From Pycnococcus provasolii (taxonomy: Eukaryota > Chlorophyta > Pseudoscourfieldiophyceae > Pseudoscourfieldiales), in assembly GCA_049487715.1 (NCBI GenBank), contig CP150549.1, forward strand, positions 868,001-932,000: a stretch of 64,000 nucleotides of DNA, in the 5' to 3' direction. Made by a program: the position numbers and the translations under genes. Below are positions 32,248-41,671 of this stretch, piece by piece (position 1 is the stretch's first letter; every line of letters starts with the position of its first letter). The notes under the pieces are model-generated. The model saw only the letters and a program-made list of their open reading frames with translations, made no database searches and was not told the origin of the DNA.

Positions 32248-33383
32248 GAAGAGAGGCGGACATGTATGTATGCCGGACGGGGAGAGTGTGAGTGAGTGCG
32301 TGCGGCCGGGGAGGGATTTAGAGGCCGTTGACTTTCCTAATTAAGCCCCGGGATTGCCGATGGGATTGCCGATGGGATTCGATTGGGACGGGGGATTGGG
32401 ACGGGTTGTTCCCTTAAGACCGATTGAGAAAAGCGGAAAAGGTAAAGTTTTAACGGGGAATATTAGCAGTCCAGTCAACTCCCTCCGGCCTCCGGCAAAA
32501 CTCGATAACCACTCGGCCTCGATCGATGACCCGGGGTCCCAGTTACCTTTTTTAAGCAAGGAGGATTCCATACCACCCTGTGCCTGTGGTAATAAAATTA
32601 AGGTTGAGGAACTCACTTGGTACTGTAAAACTGTACGGGAGGTTTGGACGGGTAAGAAACCATTTTGTTTTCTTTATCTTTGAAGTACCACGCCTTTGGT
32701 CCATGCCTTGCCTCCTGTCCCAGGCCTTGCTCGTGTACATAGTTCTTACATACCACTTGCAAGGTCGGGCCAAACGTCGGGATCAATCATTCAGACTTCA
32801 GTTGGCTCATGTGCCTTTAATGCACCTCTTTTTTTAAAAAATGAGGTTCTCATTTTTCGAGCATCGGTCTGAACTCCCAACGCATCTGTTAGTCCTATTC
32901 AGGTCTGTCATTCCGAGAGTTCCCTCCGTTGTTCGCCAACGGTCATCTCTCTTCCTCCCTTGTAGGATCACCATAAAGTTTAACTTACAGGCTGACCGAA
33001 GGGTTATCATCAAGGTTTGCCGCAAACGGGTGCTTTGTTTGGCCACCTCCCGCAGCATCGTTTTTAGTGGTAGTAGTGATATCTCCAAACGCACACGAAT
33101 ATAAATACAGTCCCCCATGGCGACCAACACCTCTGAGAGAGAAACCGCGCCTTCTCCAAGTAAGTGGAAATCAGGCTTCACGGCTTCAGATTCAGACGAC
33201 GACCCAGCAGTAGCATGACGGCAGTACATACGCCCACGAAGACGATCGCAGTACCACGGGGAAATCTACTGTAGAGATCCAGGGCTGTGAGCCTGTGAAT
33301 CTAGTGAAATACACACTAACTTATTTGGTAGTATATAAGTACGTGGTGTTATAAGTAAAGTTACAGTTCGTGGACGGACGGGT
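32248..33383. other. intergenic region with short repeats and a small ORF
   Basis: It contains three GGGATTGCCGAT-type units at 32350-32400 close upstream of the EF-hand gene, a TATAAATA word at 33100 and a 33-codon ORF at 33117-33218. The remainder shows no persuasive coding frame. Confidence 0.4.
33117..33218 (+). CDS. possible 33-residue small protein or first exon
   Basis: The frame ATGGCGACCAACACC... gives MATNTSERETAPSPSKWK and an acidic end (SDSDDDPAVA), an amino-acid mix more like real protein than chance. TATAAATA lies just 10 bp upstream, which is too close for a normal leader. A GTAAGTGG donor-like site falls inside the frame at 33163, so it could equally be the first exon of a gene whose remainder I cannot see. 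Weak support only. Confidence 0.28.
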   Translation: MATNTSERETAPSPSKWKSGFTASDSDDDPAVA

Positions 33384-34865
33384 TCAACGCGTGTACCACG
33401 TGGCCAGTTCGGGGCCATCGCTCTTGCCTTGTCGGCGGCGGCGGCGACGGCGAGCTTGCCGTTCTTCGTTATTAGAAGTTGCGCTGCCACCACGTCGACG
33501 AGGTCGCTGGCCTCCTTCGTTCGATGCGCTGCCACCCCGTCGGCGAGAACGCTGCTGGGTTCCATCGTTCGGCATAGCCAGCAAATTTCTTCTTCTCTGG
33601 CCATGATGCGGCATGCCAACAGGTTCCTGCGAGTTCAACCCCAACCCCAATGCGCGCTCGAGAGCGAGGTGATTCGTCAGCACGCTCGACTTCGGCAGAG
33701 GAGGCGCGTCCGGTAAATTCACGCCGACATCTGCCATGCGCCTGCGTAGGTCCGTGTCTGAAAGCACAGTCATATCGTATTGCGCGATCGGAACGGCGCT
33801 GCGGAAGGTATCACCAACCGAGCTGTGTGGCTGGTATCCTGGTATCCATGTGTGCACCCAATGGTGCGCGGTGTATGACGCGACATTGTCGCGTGGCGCC
33901 TGCACGTACCCTCGTCCGCGCAGCAACTCGCACTCCTGCTTGCGCTCAGCCAATGCTGGTGCCGGCAAGTTGGGCTTGTCAATGTGCTTGCCGGTCAAGA
34001 GGTACTCTTCGCAAACCTCACGAACACGCCCGCCGAGCGCGCCAACATCAGCCGCAGGACTGAGCACTTCCACAGGAAGCATTGTGCACTGCTCGTTGTC
34101 GTTAGGACGATTGCGTAGCTGGTGGTACACTTTCGAGAGCAGGCGCGGGCCTGTGAGGCTCACAGGATCGCCGTCACCACTATGAACGCTGCGCCTGATC
34201 TCCTCCAGTGCCATACGCCATAGCGCGTGTCCTGGCTTGCTCGCGAAGACGGCATTCGACACCATCGCTCTGTGCGGCAGGCCCTCAAGGATTGCGCCGT
34301 GCGCCCTTGGCTCGGGCGTGACGACGCAGCTTGCAGTGCCAGCTAATCCGCCGACGTCGAGCAGGCGTTCGAGCGGCTGGACGCTCTCGACGTCGACGTC
34401 GGCGTACACGCCTCCGTACGCGTCCATGAGCATGAGTCTGAGCATGTCTGCGCGCATGACGGGCCGTTTAAGTTTGCGGTATATGTCTGCGTAGCTCGGG
34501 TATCTTGCACTTACGAACTCCTCGGCGGCGTTGTCGTCCCAGAACGCGACGGTCCACGCGGGGTGGTTGACTCTGAACGTGCCCATAAGATTTTGCGCGA
34601 GCGGCGAGAGTCTGTGTGCTGCGGAGTAGGTTTGGTGCAAGACGCGAGGGATTCTCGCGTGATCGTCTGTACCTCCATGAGAGTCTGTTTCTTGCGTCTT
34701 GCGAAAGTGTAACGCCTGGTGACTGTTGTGGTGCACCATATGTGTCTGCACGGCTGCTTGTGTGTCTTGCGTGATCCACGGGCGCGCCTCTGCTGTCAAT
34801 ACGGGTTGGAAAGGAGGAGGTAAGGCTATCCGTAGGAATACCCAAAGTATGAGTAAACGTTGCAT
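33384..34865 (-). CDS. GT32-family (OCH1-like) glycosyltransferase, type II membrane protein
   Basis: 493 residues starting at the ATG at 34865; the frame extends upstream only to a GTG. The N-terminus (MQRLLILWVFLRIALPPPF) is a signal anchor for the Golgi. The catalytic region has IPRVLHQTYSA, FWDDNAAEEFV, RADMLRLMLMDAYGGVYADVDVE (in two parts: RADMLRLMLMDAYGG and VYADVDVES), the family's DXD metal site at residues 156-158, and a later HHWVHTW. GT32 enzymes add mannose or other sugars to glycans or sphingolipids using nucleotide sugars. The C-terminus carries two Arg-rich repeats (RSRRRGGSAS, RPRRRGGSAT) and an Arg run, unusual for a lumenal tail. The donor sugar is not predictable. Confidence 0.85.
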   Translation of the reverse strand: MQRLLILWVFLRIALPPPFQPVLTAEARPWITQDTQAAVQTHMVHHNSHQALHFRKTQETDSHGGTDDHARIPRVLHQTYSAAHRLSPLAQNLMGTFRVNHPAWTVAFWDDNAAEEFVSARYPSYADIYRKLKRPVMRADMLRLMLMDAYGGVYADVDVESVQPLERLLDVGGLAGTASCVVTPEPRAHGAILEGLPHRAMVSNAVFASKPGHALWRMALEEIRRSVHSGDGDPVSLTGPRLLSKVYHQLRNRPNDNEQCTMLPVEVLSPAADVGALGGRVREVCEEYLLTGKHIDKPNLPAPALAERKQECELLRGRGYVQAPRDNVASYTAHHWVHTWIPGYQPHSSVGDTFRSAVPIAQYDMTVLSDTDLRRRMADVGVNLPDAPPLPKSSVLTNHLALERALGLGLNSQEPVGMPHHGQRRRNLLAMPNDGTQQRSRRRGGSASNEGGQRPRRRGGSATSNNEERQARRRRRRRQGKSDGPELATWYTR

Positions 34866-35286
34866 ACGTCTGCGAATACTGTATGTATGCCCTTTGCAAC
34901 GGACACAGCAAAGGGCCGCCAGTGCTGCTGAGCTAGGAGCACGCTGGCCAGGCACCAGGCACACCAGCAACACGTGTGAACACGCCCAGTCAACGTCGTC
35001 AAACACTTCGTTGCCTGCGATGACGACGAGTTTTCACCTGGACACGTGGGGGGCGAACTTCCTAGCTAGGGGTTGGGAGTGCGCGAATCGGTGCGCAGGA
35101 AAACGACTAGAATGGGATGGGCGAAAACCAAACAAATACTGTGACGAGCGAGACAACAACAAAGTGTCCCGCTGAACCAGTAGTTACAAATGTACAAAGA
35201 AACGGCTTAATCCCAAAGGCTTTCATATTTATGGTTTTCATCACCATCATCACGGTGCGCCGCCGCTAAACATCCCGAAGCAGCTG
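34866..35286. other. upstream region of the GT32 gene
   Basis: This lies between two minus-strand genes. The frame of the GT32 gene stays open to 35006 but without ATG. No other feature is seen beyond a CACCATCATCA-type run near 35240. Confidence 0.35.
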
Positions 35287-35505
35287 CTAAACATCCTCCC
35301 GAAGTGCAGAAGCAGCATTGATAACACCCCCCGAGGAACCACCCGAGGAGGTTTGCGTCAAGAGAGCGAGAGCGGTTTCCATCTTCGAACGAGCTAACCC
35401 TAAAGTTTCAGGATCAGGAGACACATCATCAAGCAGGTCCACCGCCTCGCGCGCCAGCTTCTGCGCCGCCACCGTTGACGAAACGCTAGGCATGAACCCG
35501 GGCAT
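35287..35505 (-). CDS. small 72-residue acidic helical protein, unknown function
   Basis: The frame is open much further upstream, but that part is Pro/Gly/Arg-rich and overlaps telomere-like repeats, so I start at ATG 35505 (MPGFMPSVSSTVAAQKLA). The 72 residues form a likely amphipathic helix pair (AREAVDLLDDVSPD, LGLARSKMETALALLTQ) and a Ser/Gly tail. The size and pattern resemble small adaptor or microtubule-organising subunits, but I cannot assign a family. Two clusters of CCCTAACCCTAAC lie 110-180 bp upstream, where a promoter would be. Confidence 0.5.
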   Translation of the reverse strand: MPGFMPSVSSTVAAQKLAREAVDLLDDVSPDPETLGLARSKMETALALLTQTSSGGSSGGVINAASALREDV

Positions 35506-35614
35506 CTTCGGAGCAGAAATGAGGCAAGGGGGGGGGGAGGGGAGACGAAAAGAAGATTCCCGGACCCGGGCGAAGGGGATCGACCAACGACGTCCCAGTT
35601 CCCAGGGTCTTGGT

Positions 35615-35684
35615 AACCCTAACCCTAACGACCCCCCTGGATTCCGACCTGGACCCAAGACGTATCTAACCCTAACCCTAACGG
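35615..35684. promoter_or_regulatory. two telomere-like (CCCTAA) clusters upstream of a small gene
   Basis: AACCCTAACCCTAACG at 35615-35630 and CTAACCCTAACCCTAACGG at 35666-35684. The position, 110-180 bp before the ATG of the 72-residue gene on the minus strand, fits telo-box promoter elements better than a fossil chromosome end, because the arrays are only 2-3 units long. Confidence 0.45.
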
Positions 35685-35885
35685 TATCCTGACCGGTCGC
35701 GGGTTTTGTAACCCTCCCTGCCACCTCTCCCGGCCCAGGTGTGGTCCCAGGGGAGCCGTCTCCGAACCCCCTAGACCTAGGGGGATCAGGTACAATAAGG
35801 ACGACAAAAGGGGCAAGCCTCTCCATATTTCTTGTTTTACAATACCTTTTCAAGAGGTTCTTTCGTGACTCGTGAGTCACATTAA

Positions 35886-38800
35886 TTACTTTTTAGGAGA
35901 AAACGAGCGCTGTGCCGACGACGACACGGAGTGTAAGCTCGGAGTGTAAGCGCTCGGCGGCGGGGGACGACGCGTGCGTACACGTGGAGTTGGGGATGAT
36001 GCCGCTGCAGACGTTGCCGTTGGACTCACGACGTACAGCCTAGATCCTAAGCGGCCAAGCGTGGGCGTACGAGGGGGCAAAGGGGGCATCGCCGATGATC
36101 GCGGCGTGCTTGGCCATCCTGCCGCGGCAGCCATCAATGCCGATTCGGGACGAAGCACAGGAGCCTCGGCGACCAGCTCCGCGCTCTCGCACGCCCACGC
36201 GACGTCCGCCACCAACGTCTGCAGCGCCTTAAGAGCTGCACCGAATGGCGCAGTGTCTTCGCCGTCGAATCTTCGAAATCTTCTAATGGCGATGGCCGCA
36301 TCTTCGACGAGAACTCGACTGTTGGGAAGCGACGCCGAAAGCATGCCGCGAAGGTGACGTGCGAGACGGCCGTGAATCGTCACTTGCACCCATGCTGCGG
36401 TTGAACGGCGAAGACGCGCACGACGCACTGCCATGGGAACGTACGCGAGCACGCGAGAGCATCGTCGGCAACGGCGCCACGCGAATAGGATGCGGCGCAT
36501 TGAGGCACCTCGCACGCACCGAAGGCCCGCGCTCTCAAAACGTGACTGCCATGACGCGGCGATGCGTCCCAGCGCCCATGCTCGCCATCGCACGAACACG
36601 GGGGCTGTCAGCATCCGGCGCATGAGCGCCTTCACCGCGATACGCACCGTCGAAGCTCGGTTGCGATCAATGCGCACCGCGTGAGATGCCATGCTCCAGC
36701 GACGCAGCCAGACGCGCGCGAGGCGAGCAAGACGAAGCGCATGTCGGCACAACACGAGCCGGTCAGCGCGGCTGCTGCTGACCACGGCGCCAACGGGAAC
36801 GCGTCTGCACATACCCCCGAGAACACTCGCCGGCGCAGGCATCCACGCTCGAGGGCGACTGGGTGGTGGAGGCGTTGCATGGCGCCACGCAGCCAGGTAG
36901 CGCCTGGCGGCGCGAACTTGCATCTGACGAAGCATACTTCGCCATCCTGCGAGACGCGATACCAGCGATTGCCAATGAAGAAGCTGGATGTGCGCGGAAC
37001 GTACGCTCAAGCGATGCCGTAGCGCATTCGCTCGGGCGCGCACCGTGTGACGTCGAGTGAGGACACGGCGCCATCCGCGAAAGCCACGTGCTATTGCGTG
37101 TAGATTCCCACGGCGGTGCCAGATGGAAGTCCAAGCTCGTGTGTTGCGCACGGCATGCACCACCCAACGCCAGCTGCTCCAGCCAAGTCGCAGCATCCTC
37201 GCGCGAACGAAGGCGCTCGATCGCGCGGTGCGGAAGCGACGCTGCCTCCGGTCCTGCACGCGACAAATCCAAGCGCACATCACAGCATAGCGCGTCTTGG
37301 CAGCACGTCGAGCAACCGCCAGCGATGCGGCACGCTTCTGCTCGCGTTCGCGCCACCGGCGATTGAGCCGTGCCATGTGTTGCCACATAAATAGCGCCTT
37401 CGCCAATGCGACGCGAGGAAGTGACGAGCTTGATGGAGCGGTAGCGTCATCAGCGGAAGTCACCGCGGAAGCAAATGCCTCTGCCGCCGCCGCTGCCGCC
37501 ATAGGGGCGCGTCGCATCCTCTCTGTCACATGCTGAAGGGCGCGCTCGAGGCGCGCCACCTCAGCACGCGCTGCAGCTGCCTCGGAAGATTCCGCGCTGT
37601 TCGCTTGCTCTGCGGCAACTGCAGCCTTGCGCGCCTCCGCCGCCTCGTGCTTGGTGTGCACCCACTTGTTGCGCAATGCCGTCACCGCGTCCTTGGTTGC
37701 CGCCAGCTCTGCTTCGTTTCGTGCCAGCTTAGCCTCCGACGTGGCCATCCGTTTGGCGTAGGTGTCCAGCGCACCCATGGCATCGAATGCTCGTCGTGCC
37801 GACTTGGGACTGGATAGCGTGCCGCGCAGCGACACGCGCATTGGTGAGGTTTCCTCGAGATCGCCATTGTATTTCGAGCGTAGTGTTGTGGGCGTGGAAG
37901 GGTATGCATGCGATCGCGGAGTCGCCGTTGGCGTGTGCGGCATAGCTCGGCGTATCCCCTCGCGCAGACGAGCAAGCTCAGCCTCCGCCGCACCAGCCTG
38001 CACGTCGCGCGCAGCCAACGCTTCTTCAGATGCCGCCGCACGAGCGCGCCACCGTTCAACCTCAGATGCAAGTCTGGCCCTTTCTGAAGTCTCCGTCGCA
38101 AGAGCCGCTTCGCTGTTCTGAGCAGCAGCTACCGACGCACGAATATTCGAAAACTCGGCGTCGTACTGGGCGACCGTGCCGGTCAATGTGGTCACGATTG
38201 ACTTTAGCTGCTGCTTTTCTGCCTGCAGCTGCTGTAAATTTGTTGCGGGCGGCACTTCTTCCGCCTGCACAGCCACACTGGTGGCAGCGCTCGTAGAGGC
38301 GCGATTGCCACTTTCATGTCTCTCCTGTTCTGATCGAAGCTGTTGTCGTTCCAACGAGAGTTCTATTCGTTCCGATGCAAGCTGCTCCTTATCCGATGTG
38401 AGTTGCTGTCGCTCCGATGCAAGATGCTCCTTATCCGACGTGAGCTGCTGTCGTTCCAATGCAAGATGCTCCTTATCCGACGAGAGCTTCGCGTACTCCA
38501 GTGCAAGCCTCTCTCGCTGCGTATCGTCCACGAATTCAGATTTCGTGGCCCCTTCCGGATAACTTATCGGCGTCTTCTCCGGCATCGTGACTTGTGCCCC
38601 ATTTTGTATGGCGGCTGAAGGTGTTTCCGCCGCCGAATCTTCCATCTTTTCTGCGGCAGCTGCGGTACGCAATAGACGTTCCGCGCTGCGTAGGCACGTC
38701 TGGTGGTCGTTCTCTGCGAGCCGATCGTTTTCCTCCGTGTCCTCGGCAACAGCACCAGCCTCAGCTGGGGCCCGCTTCCACTGGGAAGCATACAGCGCAT

Positions 38801-40151
38801 GTGCGATAGCGTCCTCGGCTTCGCTTACAAGCCGTGCGCGCACTGCTGCGATTGCCGCGAGATCTTCTTCAGCATCTTTGAGCCGTTTTGCTGGAAGCGA
38901 ATCGCCAGAGCGCGATGGACGCGGCGAAGTTTGGTCAAGCGCAGCAAGTGCATGCCTCGAATCTCTCCTGGCTGCAGAAGAAATGAGCGGGCTTGCTCCG
39001 CACCGCGAGAGTGCACGGCGAAGAGCGGGTGATACGCTCACGACGGCACTGACGAGTGGCGAGGCTGGTTGAGATGGCACCGACCCTGCGGCAGCCGCAG
39101 CCTCGCAGAGGTACCGCACTGCAGTCACGACGTGCGCAAGGCAAATGCCAGCGAGCATTGTGGGTGGCGAAGTGCTTCTCCCCGCCGCCGCGATGGCGCG
39201 CGTGAATTGCGGCAGCTCTTCTGCGGCTGCATTCCGCGCCGCGTGCTGAGCATGCTTGCATCTTAGCAGCGGCACGGTGAGCGCCAGTGCAAGGCACGCC
39301 TGCACGCGAAGACGAGCAAGTGCGTCGTTGGCGTTATTTCCTGGCACATTACTTCTGCTGCTACCGGCACGCGCAAGTGCGGCGTGCAGCGCGGCGGTGG
39401 TGATTCCCTCGCTGAGCTGCGCAAGCACACCTGGAGCCGCCTCCTTGGGTGAGACGGTGGCAGCCTTGGCGATGTGTCTGCAAACGGCCGCCGCCGCGGC
39501 GAGCGCCGACGCCTCCGCACCCACTACAGTGCCGCTCGGCCGCCTTGCAAGAGCCTGCGCTGCGACACGTATTCCGCGCGGCGTGGCTATGAGGCTTTTA
39601 CCGATAGCCTCGTCGCTCGCCGCGGCGTTAGCCAGCAGGGCGAGTGCAGATGCCGCGACAGCGACGTGGCTGTCATGCTCGATCGTCTCGGGTCCCGCCC
39701 ATCGTTCCGCCACCTCGACTAGGTCAAGCGCGTCGAGCGCGGCGTCGAGTGCGCCGTGCGCTTGCAGTGCGCGCGCCAAAGCCTTGCTTCCGAACGCGAG
39801 CAGAGCGCACACGTCGAGTGCGAGCCGCCTCGTCTGACACTTCCTAGCTTTGGCATCGTCGTCATCGTCTTCGTCTTGCTGAGATAAGGCGGCTAATTTC
39901 GCGACGACTTGCACACCTCCACAAGCGGCCAGGTACGCTTTGAGTGCGTGTGCAGGTGCGGGTCCTGATCCTCCTTCTGCTTTTCCAGTCAAGGAGTTTA
40001 AACACGCGCGCAGACGATTTAAATAATCAGACACCTGCAAGCCTAGGGCGACACCGTGTAAGTCTTGAGGTGACTCACCTAACCTCACTAAGCTTAAGAA
40101 GTCACGACTGTTAACGAGAGGAGTACTCCTGCTAAGAGTACGAGCCGCCAT
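35886..40151 (-). CDS. 1,421-residue protein: Ala-rich helical repeats, coiled coil and SFI1-like Trp repeats
   Basis: Starts at ATG 40151 (MAARTLSRSTPLV); the frame runs further only to a GTG. Residues 1-400 are Ala/Leu-rich helices resembling armadillo-type repeats (ALDVCALLAFGSKALA). About 540-720 is a coiled coil with a 14-residue internal repeat (SDKEHLASERQQLT and variants, four copies). About 870-1300 is an Arg/Trp-rich helical array (RLGWSSWRWV, RGFRGWRRVL, RLAGWRSMLR, RYLAAWRHA), the pattern of SFI1-type centrin-binding repeats. The tail is Pro/Ser-rich. This architecture suggests a centrosome, basal-body or cytoskeletal linker. Second SFI1-like protein of the window. Single exon, high Ala content. 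Confidence 0.75.
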   Translation of the reverse strand: MAARTLSRSTPLVNSRDFLSLVRLGESPQDLHGVALGLQVSDYLNRLRACLNSLTGKAEGGSGPAPAHALKAYLAACGGVQVVAKLAALSQQDEDDDDDAKARKCQTRRLALDVCALLAFGSKALARALQAHGALDAALDALDLVEVAERWAGPETIEHDSHVAVAASALALLANAAASDEAIGKSLIATPRGIRVAAQALARRPSGTVVGAEASALAAAAAVCRHIAKAATVSPKEAAPGVLAQLSEGITTAALHAALARAGSSRSNVPGNNANDALARLRVQACLALALTVPLLRCKHAQHAARNAAAEELPQFTRAIAAAGRSTSPPTMLAGICLAHVVTAVRYLCEAAAAAGSVPSQPASPLVSAVVSVSPALRRALSRCGASPLISSAARRDSRHALAALDQTSPRPSRSGDSLPAKRLKDAEEDLAAIAAVRARLVSEAEDAIAHALYASQWKRAPAEAGAVAEDTEENDRLAENDHQTCLRSAERLLRTAAAAEKMEDSAAETPSAAIQNGAQVTMPEKTPISYPEGATKSEFVDDTQRERLALEYAKLSSDKEHLALERQQLTSDKEHLASERQQLTSDKEQLASERIELSLERQQLRSEQERHESGNRASTSAATSVAVQAEEVPPATNLQQLQAEKQQLKSIVTTLTGTVAQYDAEFSNIRASVAAAQNSEAALATETSERARLASEVERWRARAAASEEALAARDVQAGAAEAELARLREGIRRAMPHTPTATPRSHAYPSTPTTLRSKYNGDLEETSPMRVSLRGTLSSPKSARRAFDAMGALDTYAKRMATSEAKLARNEAELAATKDAVTALRNKWVHTKHEAAEARKAAVAAEQANSAESSEAAAARAEVARLERALQHVTERMRRAPMAAAAAAEAFASAVTSADDATAPSSSSLPRVALAKALFMWQHMARLNRRWREREQKRAASLAVARRAAKTRYAVMCAWICRVQDRRQRRFRTARSSAFVRARMLRLGWSSWRWVVHAVRNTRAWTSIWHRRGNLHAIARGFRGWRRVLTRRHTVRARANALRHRLSVRSAHIQLLHWQSLVSRLAGWRSMLRQMQVRAARRYLAAWRHATPPPPSRPRAWMPAPASVLGGMCRRVPVGAVVSSSRADRLVLCRHALRLARLARVWLRRWSMASHAVRIDRNRASTVRIAVKALMRRMLTAPVFVRWRAWALGRIAASWQSRFESAGLRCVRGASMRRILFAWRRCRRCSRVLAYVPMAVRRARLRRSTAAWVQVTIHGRLARHLRGMLSASLPNSRVLVEDAAIAIRRFRRFDGEDTAPFGAALKALQTLVADVAWACESAELVAEAPVLRPESALMAAAAGWPSTPRSSAMPPLPPRTPTLGRLGSRLYVVSPTATSAAASSPTPRVRTRRPPPPSAYTPSLHSVSSSAQRSFSPKK

Positions 40152-41671
40152 GGCTACACTTTCCTGAAAAAGAAGCACAGAGAGCCTTCAAGAGAGAAAA
40201 CTTAAAGCGCCATGGAGAAATCTCCCCCGGACAGAGGGAGGTTGAAATTTAGATTGAAATTTAATTGACAGATAGAATTTTTAGACCTTTAGGCTACCGG
40301 GTAGGAAGGGGAGCTCCCCGGGGGGGACCGCTTGCCTTTCCATTGGGGCCCGCAGTAAAATTACCTTAGATTGTACTGTATTGGGGGGAGGGGCGCGCGT
40401 TCTTCTGCCCAGAGCCCCAGAGGGGTGTTTTGTACCTCTACGGCTCTCTACCGTCTACGAAACGAGCGACAGCTTTTGGGGTTTTACCTTTAGGGGGGGC
40501 CAGTGTCAAGTAGAACTGGAATATGGAAGAATTGAGTTTTAGGATGGTCATACCTTTAGTGGTGCAAGACCAAGTGCGAATCCCCAAAGTGGTCGGGGGC
40601 TTGCCGACCAAAAATTAGTGGTGCAGCTAGTGGTGCAGACTAAATCGCCCGATAGCAGGAGAGTGTTTCTACGAGACACGACCTAAGTGCGCGTACTTCT
40701 GCTAACCCCGAATTATATCCCCGAACTGACACGTCGCCGCCGACCTATCGCCCCGTTGTTCTCCGCCGACCTAACGCCCGGTTGTGGAGAGGTCCTCCTG
40801 GAGGTGGCGAAAAAATGACACCATCGCCAAAATCGGGGAAACGTCCCAGGCACCAGGGAAAGTCTTGGCCGACCCAGCCTCTTATGAGTAGGCAACTTAC
40901 CTTTTGTGGACCTCTGTAAAGATTGCTTGGAACAGAATCCACAGATGATGTCGTCAACGAATATCCCCTACCTTCAACGCTGGAAAGGTCCCCACGGCCC
41001 ACGTCCGTTCCGCGGCGGTTCGGGTCAACAAGCGTCACCGTCGGGAGGACGCGTCTGGAGAGCGCGGTCCAAGCCCGTTTGAAGATCTCGCGAGATCACG
41101 GTCTTCCACCAGGGGCCGCTTGCACTGACCGTCCCCAGAGGGTGGCCCCTTGGTGGCAACCTGTCTTGTACTACTAACCTTAGGGTAAGTTGCAACGATG
41201 ATATTTTTCACCAGAAATCGCCTGGCCGGCCACCTCCCGCTCTCGCCTTTTTGTTTCTACTCCCATTTCTGCTCCGGTCTCCGGAGCACGGTCTTCAAGC
41301 CTCCCTCCCTCGGTGGCCTTGGTGGCTTTTTCTTGCTTTTTCTTTGCTCACTTATTTCCATATTTCCATATTTGTGTTTCATTTCATTCTTCTCTCCTCT
41401 CGAGAGCAACTCAACTTAAGTAAGTAACAATTCACCTTAAGGGAGGGGGTCTTAAGGGGGCCCGGAGGTGTTGTTGATTGACGTTAAGGCGGCCGGCCTT
41501 TGTTTGTGCCTTAAGTGTGAACTCGTTTTCACCCTTTGGGGCCCCGTTTTTTTTATAAAATATCCTGGCTCTTGAAAAGTTTCGCCTGGCTTTCTCGCCT
41601 GGCCGTCATTTCTGTGTTGATTTTCGTTTTTTCTCAACACTCATAGGAGTCTCGCCTGTCCTCCGCGTCCA
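40152..41671. other. 1.5-kb divergent intergenic region
   Basis: It lies between the two large genes that diverge from here. It contains repeated TAGTGGTGCA words at about 40555-40640, CCGCCGACCTA words at 40738-40772 (related to the minisatellite core at 14715), and CTTAAGG palindromes near 41413-41515. I find no tRNA, rRNA or coding frame I can support. Confidence 0.4.

Noticed and set aside
35615-35684. Interstitial telomere or fossil chromosome fusion
   Set aside because: Arrays have only two to three units and lie upstream of a gene like several other telo-box words in the window; no longer array or head-to-head junction is seen.
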